DNA of 64,000 nucleotides. Origin: Macrococcus brunensis. Its GTDB lineage: Bacteria > Bacillota > Bacilli > Staphylococcales > Staphylococcaceae. The stretch's first letter is position 1. Every line of letters begins with the position of its first letter. The stretch covers positions 25,507 to 89,506 of the forward strand of contig NZ_SCWA01000009.1 of NCBI RefSeq assembly GCF_004359615.1, given 5' to 3'. Position numbers and translations under genes: made by a program. The notes below the pieces were generated by a model, which saw only the letters and a list, made by a program, of their open reading frames with translations, was not told where the DNA came from and ran no database searches. This document shows, one piece after another, positions 57,066-64,000 of the stretch.

Positions 57066-58026
57066 GATGTTTCTCCAGTTCTGATAAGGTGATTTGCTGT
57101 GAATGATAGAGCGTTTCCAGCTGTTCAGCGATAGAGATGTAATGATTCACAGCTTGATTCGAGAAATATTCTTCTACTTGCTGCTGATTGAACATCTCCA
57201 GTACTAGCTCCCTGCCAGTTCGCATTCTGATCAGCCGCTGATTAGTGATAAGCTGAACGGCCTGCTTTATCTCAGGTGGATTGTTACCCATTTCCATAAG
57301 ACGCTCGATAGCTCCTGTACAGTTGTTCGCATGCAAGGTTGAAAGTACTAAGTGGCCACTCAGCGCCGCGTTAATGACCTGTTTTGCGGTCTCATCATCT
57401 CTGATTTCCCCGATCATGATAATATCAGGATCACAGCGCAGTATCGCTTTAAATGAGCTTTGATAAGTAATACCTGCTTTTTCATTGACGTTGACCTGTA
57501 TAGTCTCATGCAAAGTCTGTTCAACTGGGTCTTCAATCGTGATAATCTGTTTCTGCAGTTTATCGCGTGCATAAGCAAGGAGATGATACATCAATGTGCT
57601 TTTTCCGCTTCCTGTTGGTCCTGTCATGAGAATAAGTCCGTGCGAAAGTTTCATCATCTGAAACAGAAGTTCATTGTCTATCAGGGGTTCTGCAGAGAAT
57701 TCTGCTTTCAATAGTCGTAGCACAGCTGCTTCACTGCCCACTGACTGAGGTAATGTAGAAATACGGATATGATAAAGAGTATCTTCATGGGTAACTTGCA
57801 GCATACCGCTCTGAGAAGTTTTTCTTTCACTGACATTTAACTGTGAGACGAACTTCAAGTATGCTAATATTTTTTCGTATGTCGTGTGGTCCATCGTTGA
57901 TATTCTCTCAATTACACCTTCAATACGCATTTTTAAATAGATATGCTCTGCTGATGGGACAAAATGAATATCTGACGCCTGTCTTTTAATACCTGCTGAA
58001 ATAATTTCATCTACTTTTTCTTTCAT
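57052..58026 (-). CDS. comGA: Competence pilus assembly ATPase ComGA
   Basis: GspE/PilB-type secretion ATPase driving pseudopilus assembly for DNA uptake. 324 residues from ATG 58026 (GGGAGGGA upstream; the open frame runs 96 bases further but without a ribosome site). Walker A GPTGSGKS at 126-133, Asp box ITIEDPVE, Walker B MIGEIRDDETA, His box LSTLHANN. First gene of comGA-GG. Confidence 0.93.
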   Translation of the reverse strand: MKEKVDEIISAGIKRQASDIHFVPSAEHIYLKMRIEGVIERISTMDHTTYEKILAYLKFVSQLNVSERKTSQSGMLQVTHEDTLYHIRISTLPQSVGSEAAVLRLLKAEFSAEPLIDNELLFQMMKLSHGLILMTGPTGSGKSTLMYHLLAYARDKLQKQIITIEDPVEQTLHETIQVNVNEKAGITYQSSFKAILRCDPDIIMIGEIRDDETAKQVINAALSGHLVLSTLHANNCTGAIERLMEMGNNPPEIKQAVQLITNQRLIRMRTGRELVLEMFNQQQVEEYFSNQAVNHYISIAEQLETLYHSQQITLSELEKHRVVN

Positions 58027-58155
58027 AAATCCCTCCCTACTTAATAATCGAAGAAAAAACCTTATTCTTTTCTTTGTGGACAAAATAAAGGCTGAATAAA
58101 TTTTTTCATCCTTAATTGACATCAGAGTTACCTATATTTAGAAGTGAAAATTAGG

Positions 58156-58184
58156 TTTACATCTAATGTGACAAACTTTATAAT
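58156..58184 (+). promoter_or_regulatory. Sigma-A promoter of the DUF2626 gene
   Basis: TTTACA, 17 bases, TATAAT; 42 bases before the ATG. One of the clearest promoters in the window. Confidence 0.75.
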
Positions 58185-58226
58185 AATAAGTGACATGAAC
58201 TGATTGATCAGAGAGGGGAGCACTAA

Positions 58227-58475
58227 ATGGATAAAGTTTATAAAACTTTAGGATTCTGGACAGCTATCTTTGCAGTAATGTTCTATGTAGGCGGCATGGA
58301 TATCGTTGCCTTTATTTTCGTAGCACAGACTGGCTTCTTCATTCTTCTTGGCTACTTAAACCTTACTGAAAGAATGTATATGTATATCTTTGCAGCTTAC
58401 TTAGTTATCTGTTTCGTAGGATTTACTTATTATTCTACATTCCTACTGGAACCAGGTTTCGGTATGCATAAATAA
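58227..58475 (+). CDS. DUF2626 membrane protein (YqgY-like)
   Basis: 82 residues, almost entirely three hydrophobic helices (8-25, 27-45, 50-70) with a short GFGMHK tail. Matches the DUF2626 size and pattern; yqgY in B. subtilis is beside yqgX, as here. Function unknown. AGAGGGGAG precedes the ATG. Confidence 0.82.
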   Translation: MDKVYKTLGFWTAIFAVMFYVGGMDIVAFIFVAQTGFFILLGYLNLTERMYMYIFAAYLVICFVGFTYYSTFLLEPGFGMHK

Positions 58476-58509
58476 AAAAAATCCTCAAGATAACTTGAGG
58501 ATTTTTTTT
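58474..58509. terminator. Bidirectional terminator
   Basis: AAATCCTCAAG/CTTGAGGATTT with ATAA loop, flanked by A and T runs; between the DUF2626 gene and the metallo-hydrolase. Confidence 0.9.
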
Positions 58510-59125
58510 ATAGAAATGGGTTGTGGTCGCTTTCGTAAGCAAGCGTTGTTTTTGGACCATGCCCCGGATAAATCACTGTATCTTCCGGCAATGACATGAG
58601 TTCGTCAATGCTGTTCATCAACGTCTGAAGATTGCCTTCTTTAAGATCTGTTCTACCGATACCTTCTTTAAACAGCGTATCTCCCACGACAGCGAAATCT
58701 TCAAAAACAAAAGTCAGGCTACCCGGTGAATGTCCTGGTGTATGCATCACATCAAATTTGAATGAACCAAGGGTCTTCTGCCCCGGACGTAAAATCTCAG
58801 GCTTCACTCTCACCACGATTTCTTCCAGTCCATATGACTTAAACTTCTCTGAGCCATTTGATTCAGGATCAGACAGCCAGTATTTCTCTTCTTCTGCTAC
58901 ATAAACCTTGACTTGAAAAGCATCTAAAAAGTCTTCAACAGCACCGATATGATCAAAATGTGTATGAGTCAATAGGACTGCTTCTACTTGTTTATTTAAA
59001 TTCTGTATCAAACTGTTGATCTTTTCGAATTCAGCACCCGGATCAATGACTAACAGAGTTTCTTCATTCTCGATGATATAGCAGTTCGTCTGAACAGGTC
59101 CTAAGCTTAAAGCATGTACTTTCAT
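58508..59125 (-). CDS. MBL-fold metallo-hydrolase (YqgX-like)
   Basis: 205-residue glyoxalase II-type protein with the zinc motif THTHFDH (His54, His56, Asp58, His59), HTPGHSPGS and a final PGHGP. Such proteins are often called hydroxyacylglutathione hydrolase, but a bacillithiol-related or other thioester substrate is more likely in a glutathione-free organism; this is inference. Confidence 0.85.
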   Translation of the reverse strand: MKVHALSLGPVQTNCYIIENEETLLVIDPGAEFEKINSLIQNLNKQVEAVLLTHTHFDHIGAVEDFLDAFQVKVYVAEEEKYWLSDPESNGSEKFKSYGLEEIVVRVKPEILRPGQKTLGSFKFDVMHTPGHSPGSLTFVFEDFAVVGDTLFKEGIGRTDLKEGNLQTLMNSIDELMSLPEDTVIYPGHGPKTTLAYESDHNPFL

Positions 59126-59218
59126 TCATTCCACTCCTTAAAATTACACTCGACAAAACCTAACATTAATTATACAATAATTAGTGATAATAAATGAAAT
59201 AATGTTGGGGGTTGTACT

Positions 59219-59458
59219 ATGCCATTTATTGATTCAGGCAAACTGGGCAAACTTTTTGGTATCGATATTCATATCGGTGTTAATATTTTCGCTATCTTAA
59301 TGTTCTTAGTTTTCTTATTTGCACTCAAAGGACTTATGCATTCTTTTAAAACAAAAAACATATTAGGCATTATCTTCGGCTTGCTCGCAGCTGCATCATT
59401 CGGTTTCTTCTCTATCGCGACTATGCTGACTTATGGCTATCCAATTTTACATCACTAA
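59219..59458 (+). CDS. DUF2759 small membrane protein (YqgW-like)
   Basis: 79 residues with two hydrophobic helices (about 20-38 and 47-70). Order yqgY-yqgX-yqgW-yqgV is that of B. subtilis. Function unknown. TTGGGGG precedes the ATG. Confidence 0.75.
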   Translation: MPFIDSGKLGKLFGIDIHIGVNIFAILMFLVFLFALKGLMHSFKTKNILGIIFGLLAAASFGFFSIATMLTYGYPILHH

Positions 59459-59487
59459 AAAAAGACGATTTTCATCGTCTTTTTTTA
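59457..59487. terminator. Bidirectional terminator
   Basis: AAAAAAGACGAT/ATCGTCTTTTTT with TTTC loop between the DUF2759 gene and the thiamine-binding-type gene. Confidence 0.9.
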
Positions 59488-59796
59488 TTTAAGATGTTTA
59501 TTCACTGAGTCCAGTTTATCAGCCATTTTTCGCGAGATATCTCGTCTGTCATCTATACGGATATTCGTGCAGACCCGTTTAACACCTTTATTGAACGGCG
59601 CTTCATGAATCTCACCAATCACTTCCAGAAGAACTGATAACTCACCCTCAATGAGGGTACTCATCGGCGTTAATTGATAGTCAATTAAACCCGCTTCTTT
59701 TTTCTCTTTTAAAATCGTCTGAATGTCTGCGATATATTGACTGACACTGACCGACTTCTCATCCAGTGGTATTACGACTACATCTACTATTGCCAT
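59485..59796 (-). CDS. MTH1187/YkoF-type thiamine-binding family protein (YqgV)
   Basis: 103 residues of the MTH1187/DUF77 family with the ferredoxin-like fold (VDVVVIPLDEKSVSVSQYIADI...YQLTPMSTLIEG). Members bind thiamine or related compounds; role unsettled. Downstream of glcK by 10 bp in the same direction. Confidence 0.85.
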   Translation of the reverse strand: MAIVDVVVIPLDEKSVSVSQYIADIQTILKEKKEAGLIDYQLTPMSTLIEGELSVLLEVIGEIHEAPFNKGVKRVCTNIRIDDRRDISRKMADKLDSVNKHLK

Positions 59797-59806
59797 TTTT
59801 AGACCC

Positions 59807-60766
59807 TCATTTCACATATTGTTTAATCAATCCAGCTGCACCTATAATACCGGCATCATTGCCCAGTTCAGCTGTTACTATCTTTGTACCCTCAATTGCA
59901 GGCTTAAACGTCATTTTTTTGTAAACTGACTCAATATGCTGAATCAGAAACTGTCCTGCTTTAGATACGCCGCCACCGATAATGACATATTTCGGATTCG
60001 TCATAACGCTGATGACACTGATTGCATATGCCAGGTGGTTTGCGACTTTACGAATAATATAGGTCGCAAACTCATCACCCTCTTTTGCAGCATCAAACAC
60101 CATCTTCGCCTGAACTTCTTTGTTTTCGATCGCTTCCTGCAGAACCGTTGTAAACTGAAGTTCTTCGTAGTAGTAATAAGTCTGATTGACGACGCCCGTC
60201 GCACTGGCAACCGTCTCTAAACATCCCCGTCTTCCACAGTTACACTGGAAACGCTCTTTAGTGTCGACTTTGAAATGACCAATTTCGCCACCAGATCCAT
60301 TATGTCCATGTACGAGTTCATTATTGGCGATAATACCTCCGCCAACACCAGTTCCGAGCGTGATACAGACAACATCAGGTTCGTTCTGGCCTGCTCCTTT
60401 AAACTTCTCACCGAGCGTTGCCGCATTGGCATCATTATCAATATATACAGGCTTGCCGCTCAACTTTTCAAATTCATCACGTACATGCTTAACACCGTGC
60501 CAGTTTAGATTGATAGCTCCATTCACAGTGCCTTTCTCGAAATCGACCGGCCCCGGTACGCCTAAACCAATGCCTTTCACATCTTCAAGCTGATAATTTT
60601 TAAGACTCGCATTCTTCTTAAAAGACTCATAAATATCACGCAGAATTCTATCGCCATCATTTTCTGTATGGGTCGGTATTTCCCATTTGTGAAGAATATC
60701 AAGGTCTTCACTTAATACCCCTAGTTTACATGTCGTGCCTCCGACATCTGCTGCCAGTATAATCAT
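59807..60766 (-). CDS. glcK: Glucokinase (ROK family)
   Basis: ATP-dependent phosphorylation of glucose. 319 residues with phosphate motif DVGGTTCK at 7-14, catalytic Asp in NDAN (111-114), GTGVGGGI at 138-145, EIGH at 161-164 and the ROK zinc motif with Cys175, Cys177 and Cys182 (CNCGRRGC). ATG overlaps yqgQ by 4 bases. Confidence 0.95.
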   Translation of the reverse strand: MIILAADVGGTTCKLGVLSEDLDILHKWEIPTHTENDGDRILRDIYESFKKNASLKNYQLEDVKGIGLGVPGPVDFEKGTVNGAINLNWHGVKHVRDEFEKLSGKPVYIDNDANAATLGEKFKGAGQNEPDVVCITLGTGVGGGIIANNELVHGHNGSGGEIGHFKVDTKERFQCNCGRRGCLETVASATGVVNQTYYYYEELQFTTVLQEAIENKEVQAKMVFDAAKEGDEFATYIIRKVANHLAYAISVISVMTNPKYVIIGGGVSKAGQFLIQHIESVYKKMTFKPAIEGTKIVTAELGNDAGIIGAAGLIKQYVK

Positions 60767-60954
60767 AGTTTTCCCATCTTTCTTTGGTTTAGAATAAGCC
60801 GTGCTTGTATAAACTCTTCATTTGAGATCAATCCACTCTGGTGGATATCTTTTAGTTCCTGATTCATCATTTCAATGGTATTATGTTCATCTTTAAAATA
60901 AATAATCAGTCCAAATTTTTTTAGGAGCTGCTGTACATCGTAAAATGATTTCAT
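60763..60954 (-). CDS. yqgQ: YqgQ family protein (DUF910)
   Basis: 63-residue helical protein with the YqgQ pattern (FYDVQQLLKKFGLIIYF). Always next to glucokinase in Bacillales; structure of the B. subtilis protein suggests nucleic acid binding but function is unknown. Overlaps glcK and lies 2 bases after gluP. Confidence 0.88.
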   Translation of the reverse strand: MKSFYDVQQLLKKFGLIIYFKDEHNTIEMMNQELKDIHQSGLISNEEFIQARLILNQRKMGKL

Positions 60955-60956
60955 TT

Positions 60957-62357
60957 CTACTCACCAAATACTTTCAACTCATTTTTTAATTCTTTAGTTT
61001 CTTTTGCTGACATATATTTTTCCGCTTTATTAAAATAACTTTGCGCTTTTTTATAATCATCATTTGCCCGCATGGCTAGCGCCATCTGATAATTAAGAAC
61101 AGCTGATTCTGGATAGCGTTTCAATCCTGTCTGCCAGGTCGCTATTCCCTCTGCCAAGGATTGATTATTGGCCAGCACAAGCCCGTATAAACGATAAGTA
61201 TCTGCATCTTCATAACCTTTAGCAAAAATATCTTTAGCCATACTTTCCGCTTCTTTAAAGTCTCCATGTACCATGGCAGCCTGCACTTTATGATTATAAA
61301 TATTCTCTTCGCTCTGACTAAATGTGTTCATTAACAGCAAAATGATGATAAGTGCTAGTCCCGCTGTCATCATATAAAAATAGAGTCTGGCCTGTTTAAA
61401 CATCAAGGCTACAAAGAAGCCCCCGAAAAGCCCCCCAAAGTGTGCCCAGTTATTGACTCGGCCAAAAAGATTGCTCATCAGTAAGAAGATGAGGAGGCCG
61501 ACTGCTGTCTGTATAAGCAATTTTTTCTCAAACCTTTTACTGATAATCATGTAGACAAATAACGCGCCTAAAAGTCCTGTAATAGCCCCACTTGCGCCTG
61601 CCGACAGAGCTGTAGTCTCGAAGGATAAGGAAAGTAAATTGCCTATTAGACCACTTATGAGATAGATCAGCAAAAACCTAAGCGGCCCAAAAAGGTATTC
61701 TGTCAGTTTTCCGAATATATAAAGGGACAGCATGTTCAGGAGTAGATGTGAAAAATCAAAATGGAGAAAGATGGATGTGAATACACGATAATACTCTCCG
61801 TGTACAAAATTAAAATGACTGAGTCCACCTTTTTCAATCAAGTTTCCTGAAGGGTTACTGAACGAAATCATTAAATTGATAAGAAAAATCAGGACGTTTA
61901 ACACAATCAATATCGTTGTGACCGGACTGAACTTTGACATGGCTCGATCTATGTCATTATCAGCCATCAGTCGTTTATAATAGTAATTTTCAGATTGCCG
62001 ACCTTTTATCCGGCTAAATACCTGATATTGTCGTGATACATCTATATGTCTCAGTTCACTGTATTTTGACAGACTATGGACTTTTATAGTGGAATTATTA
62101 AAGTCAGCGGGTACAGGCTGATTGATTAAATAGATATCAATTTTTACAGGATTGAAGTTTAGGATTTCTTTAATCTGATGCTGTGTTTTCTGTATCAAAA
62201 AATCCAGTGACTGAACGTTCTGCTTTTCTTTGACAAAACGAATTGCTTTCTTTGATTTTTGATTAATCAATAGCAGCTCATCCAATTTTACACGCTTAAA
62301 ATCAGAGTAGCGACTAATTTTGTAAATCGTCTCCAGAAGCTGTTTAGAAGTAATCAT
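60957..62357 (-). CDS. gluP: Rhomboid intramembrane serine protease GluP with TPR tail
   Basis: 466 residues: N-terminal cytosolic domain (1-140), six to seven membrane segments with catalytic Ser256 (GASGAITG) and His306 (NNWAHFGG), and two or more TPR-like helical repeats after about residue 365. B. subtilis YqgP/GluP cleaves membrane transporters such as MgtE and acts with FtsH. Overlaps the fthC stop by 4 bases. Confidence 0.92.
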   Translation of the reverse strand: MITSKQLLETIYKISRYSDFKRVKLDELLLINQKSKKAIRFVKEKQNVQSLDFLIQKTQHQIKEILNFNPVKIDIYLINQPVPADFNNSTIKVHSLSKYSELRHIDVSRQYQVFSRIKGRQSENYYYKRLMADNDIDRAMSKFSPVTTILIVLNVLIFLINLMISFSNPSGNLIEKGGLSHFNFVHGEYYRVFTSIFLHFDFSHLLLNMLSLYIFGKLTEYLFGPLRFLLIYLISGLIGNLLSLSFETTALSAGASGAITGLLGALFVYMIISKRFEKKLLIQTAVGLLIFLLMSNLFGRVNNWAHFGGLFGGFFVALMFKQARLYFYMMTAGLALIIILLLMNTFSQSEENIYNHKVQAAMVHGDFKEAESMAKDIFAKGYEDADTYRLYGLVLANNQSLAEGIATWQTGLKRYPESAVLNYQMALAMRANDDYKKAQSYFNKAEKYMSAKETKELKNELKVFGE

Positions 62358-62914
62358 CGACGTACTCCAGTAAAGGTACGTTTTTCAGTGATAATTTGAT
62401 GAACAGGCTGATCGAAATCATCAATCGGTATATCCATAATCTGTGCATCTAAGATAACACTGACTGTTCGCCCGTTAAAAGAAGAGAGAAAACGATCATA
62501 ATATCCCCCGCCATAACCAACGCGGTAGCCATCCGTGTTAAAACCGAGGCCGGGAACCAATAGTAAATCGACTTCATTATTGACTTCGGTCGGATTTTCA
62601 ACTGCCAGTATCCCTTTTTCGTCTTTATGTAAATCAGCCGGTGAATGAAATCTCACAAAATCCATTGTTTTATTTTGATAATCACAGTTTGGCACATATA
62701 CTTTTTTATTTTCAATCAGCGCAAACCTGATAATATTTTCTGTACTGACTTCATGATCCATGCTTAGTGTCACTCCAATGGACTCTGCATTCTGCCATTC
62801 AGTCGAATTAAATAATGTTTTTAATAACTCTATCTCAGCCAAATATTTATCAGTCTCTTTCAAGTACGAAATAACCTTTTTACGTATCCCTTTTTTCAAT
62901 TCTTTGTTATTCAT
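62354..62914 (-). CDS. 5-formyltetrahydrofolate cyclo-ligase (YqgN)
   Basis: Converts 5-formyl-THF to 5,10-methenyl-THF with ATP. 186 residues from ATG 62914 (GAGGTGA upstream). The ligand motif VGYGGGYYDRFL and the LLLVPGLGFN stretch are clear. Coupled to gluP, as in staphylococci, where rpmG normally comes just before; here the upstream side is occupied by an insertion sequence. Confidence 0.93.
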   Translation of the reverse strand: MNNKELKKGIRKKVISYLKETDKYLAEIELLKTLFNSTEWQNAESIGVTLSMDHEVSTENIIRFALIENKKVYVPNCDYQNKTMDFVRFHSPADLHKDEKGILAVENPTEVNNEVDLLLVPGLGFNTDGYRVGYGGGYYDRFLSSFNGRTVSVILDAQIMDIPIDDFDQPVHQIITEKRTFTGVRR

Positions 62915-62966
62915 ATCTGTCACCTCATCTATAATTATACATGAAATATTCAGCTAATAAAAAAAA

Positions 62967-62986
62967 ACAGACACAAAAGTGTCTGT
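62967..62986 (-). terminator. Orphan minus-strand terminator left of the IS
   Basis: ACAGACAC/GTGTCTGT, loop AAAA, then eight T in the minus direction. It faces a gene that should lie to the right, now separated by the insertion. Confidence 0.75.
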
Positions 62987-62988
62987 TC

Positions 62989-63031
62989 AGACTGTAGACA
63001 AAGTCTCCTCCGGAGATTATGTTTACAGTCT
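62989..63031 (+). repeat. Hairpin at the left end of the IS1182-type element
   Basis: The imperfect inverted repeat has outer arms AGACTGTA/TACAGTCT and inner arms AGTCTCC/GGAGATT (one G-T pair), followed by seven T. It lies between the orphan terminator and the transposase. It may be the IS terminal repeat region and block read-through into the transposase gene. Confidence 0.55.
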
Positions 63032-63065
63032 TTTTTTGTTAAAATATAAGAAATAAATTCAGCAG

Positions 63066-63873
63066 GTGATTATATTGATTAAGATGTCTGATCAAGAGTA
63101 TACAAACCAAAAGCGAAATCAACTTGAAATGTACAGTCTGGAAGATCTTGTGCCACCCAATCATTTACTCCGAAAGGTTGATCAGGTCTTCGACCTGTCT
63201 TTCGTATATGATCTGGTTAAAGATAAGTACTCGATTGATAATGGCAGACCCAGCATTGATCCAGTCATTCTAATCAAGATAGTCCTGATACAACATCTGT
63301 TTGGGATCAAATCAATGAGACAGACGATTAAAGAGATAGAATCAAACTTTGCATACAGATGGTATCTTGGCCTTGGCGTAATGGATAAGGTTCCTCATTT
63401 TTCTACCTTCGGTAAGAACTATGTAAGACGTTTCAGCGATAACACACTTTTCAACGAAATCTTTGAAAGAATTCTAAAGACGGCTGAAGAAAATGGCCTA
63501 GTCGATAGCACCTCTCTCTTCATAGATTCAACTCACATAAAAGCCAACGCTAATAAAAATAAATATGAAAAACATGAAATTGAAAAGACCGCAAAACACT
63601 ATCAGGATGAACTTGAAAAAGAAATAAACGAAATCAGAGAATCTGAAGGAAAAAAGCCTATAAAGCCGAAGGATGAGATAGAAACTAAAACTATCAAAGT
63701 AAGTACCACAGACCCTGAGGCTGGATATTATGTTAAAAGTGAAAGAGAAAAACAGTTTACGTATAGTGGACATGTCTGTTGTGATCAAAACGGATGGATA
63801 GTTGACCTTCATGTGACCCCGGGAAATGTACATGACAGTACTCAACTCCCTGAGATGATTGATAGATTAGAAG
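63066..63873 (+). pseudogene. IS1182-family transposase, 5' part, interrupted
   Basis: The first roughly 269 residues match the IS1182 transposase family (SLEDLVPPNHLLRKVD, DNGRPSIDPVILIKIVLIQ, FSTFGKNYVRRF, SLFIDSTHIKANANKNK, TPGNVHDSTQLPE). The family is about 450-550 residues; here the coding sequence stops at the border of another IS, with ten foreign residues before an in-frame stop at 63906-63908. The rest may lie beyond the right edge. Not functional as it stands. Confidence 0.85.
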
Positions 63874-64000
63874 TGGTCTGTCAACATAATATTGGACAGT
63901 TTTTATAGAATATTTCTTTATATTCCCTTGGTGTTAGATAATTTAATGCGCCGTGCGGCCTGACATTGTTATACCAGTTCACATAATCAAAAAGTTCAAT
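63874..64000 (-). mobile_element. IS3-family insertion sequence, end only
   Basis: The DNA changes at about 63874 to a sequence beginning TGGTCTGTCAACATAATA, a plausible IS terminus (TG start). Inside, the minus strand encodes the end of an IS3/IS150-type OrfB. The element continues past the window. The other end and target duplication cannot be seen. Confidence 0.75.
63881..64000 (-). CDS. IS3-family transposase OrfB, C-terminal 39 residues
   Basis: Partial gene entering from the right edge. The C-terminal pattern IELFDYVNWYNN, RPHGALNYLTPREY is the hallmark end of IS3/IS150-group integrase-type transposases, after the last DDE glutamate. Stop TGA at 63883-63881, eight bases inside the IS end. 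Confidence 0.85.
   Translation of the reverse strand: MELFDYVNWYNNVRPHGALNYLTPREYKEIFYKNCPILC

Noticed and set aside
58027..58156. Sigma-H type promoter for comGA
   Set aside because: AAGGATGA and a later GAAT are present on the minus strand but about 38 bases apart, which does not fit the sigma-H spacing.
63528..63845. Minus-strand open frame of 105 codons rich in Phe and Tyr
   Set aside because: It is the antisense shadow of the Lys/Glu-rich IS1182 transposase and lacks a ribosome site.
63874..63908. Natural C-terminus of the IS1182 transposase
   Set aside because: The last ten residues are encoded by the end of the IS3-family element, and the family is nearly twice as long.

Overview
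The window is chromosomal DNA of a low-GC Gram-positive coccus of the family Staphylococcaceae. Backbone order (gpsA-der-rpsA-cmk-ansA-ypdA, ebpS, recQ, fer, srrAB, scpAB, xerD, fur, proC, rnz, zwf, gnd, recN, argR, ispA, xseAB, nusB, accBC, efp, gcv, aroK, comG, glcK, gluP) and near-identity of several proteins to Staphylococcus ones (YpdA, ferredoxin, Gnd, LysM/EbpS C-terminus) support this. Three traits point away from S. aureus and toward Macrococcus or a similar early-branching, oxidase-positive lineage: a resABC cytochrome c maturation operon in front of srrAB, a dxs gene of the non-mevalonate isoprenoid pathway, and a Spo0A-like regulator in the place where Bacillus carries spo0A. The genus call is inference from gene content, not from a database search.

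Layout. 1-4086: gpsA, der, a short rpsA and cmk on the minus strand. 4148-10440: ansA, bacillithiol disulfide reductase ypdA, a CBS-ACT protein, an EbpS-like LysM protein, recQ with its ypbB partner, ferredoxin. 10440-17043: ribU under an FMN riboswitch, then the resABC-srrAB redox block. 17121-26205: rluB-scpB-scpA, a DUF309 gene, xerD with a 28-residue mini-gene behind it, fur, nudF, an aldo-keto reductase/hydrolase pair, an SDR, proC, rnz. 26314-30738: pentose phosphate genes zwf and gnd with a methyltransferase and an AraC-type regulator between them. 30888-36194: small membrane proteins (one resembling Prli42), an M20 peptidase, an aromatic acid exporter-like protein, bacilliredoxin brxB, leucine dehydrogenase, a DUF2627 protein and a glycerophosphodiesterase. 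36198-44602: spo0A-like, recN, argR, tlyA, dxs, ispA, xseB, xseA, nusB. 44644-53913: Asp23 protein, accC, accB, efp, pepQ, lipM, a rhodanese-like protein and the glycine cleavage genes gcvPB-gcvPA-gcvT. 53986-58026: aroK and a complete comGA-GG competence pseudopilus operon. 58227-62914: small DUF2626/DUF2759 membrane proteins, a metallo-hydrolase, a thiamine-binding-type protein, glucokinase, YqgQ, rhomboid GluP and 5-formyl-THF cyclo-ligase. 62989-64000: an IS1182-type transposase broken by an IS3-family element that runs off the window.

How it works together. YpdA and BrxB form the two ends of a bacillithiol de-thiolation cycle fed by NADPH from Zwf/Gnd. ResABC and SrrAB link cytochrome assembly to respiratory redox sensing. 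LipM, the rhodanese-like protein, and GcvPA/PB/T serve glycine cleavage. The stretch nusB-xseA-xseB-ispA-dxs-tlyA-argR-recN-(spo0A-like)-GDPD-DUF2627 keeps the Bacillus order, with spoIVB missing. The most interesting item is the Spo0A-like protein: a full receiver domain plus the hallmark Spo0A DNA-binding helix in a family that does not sporulate.
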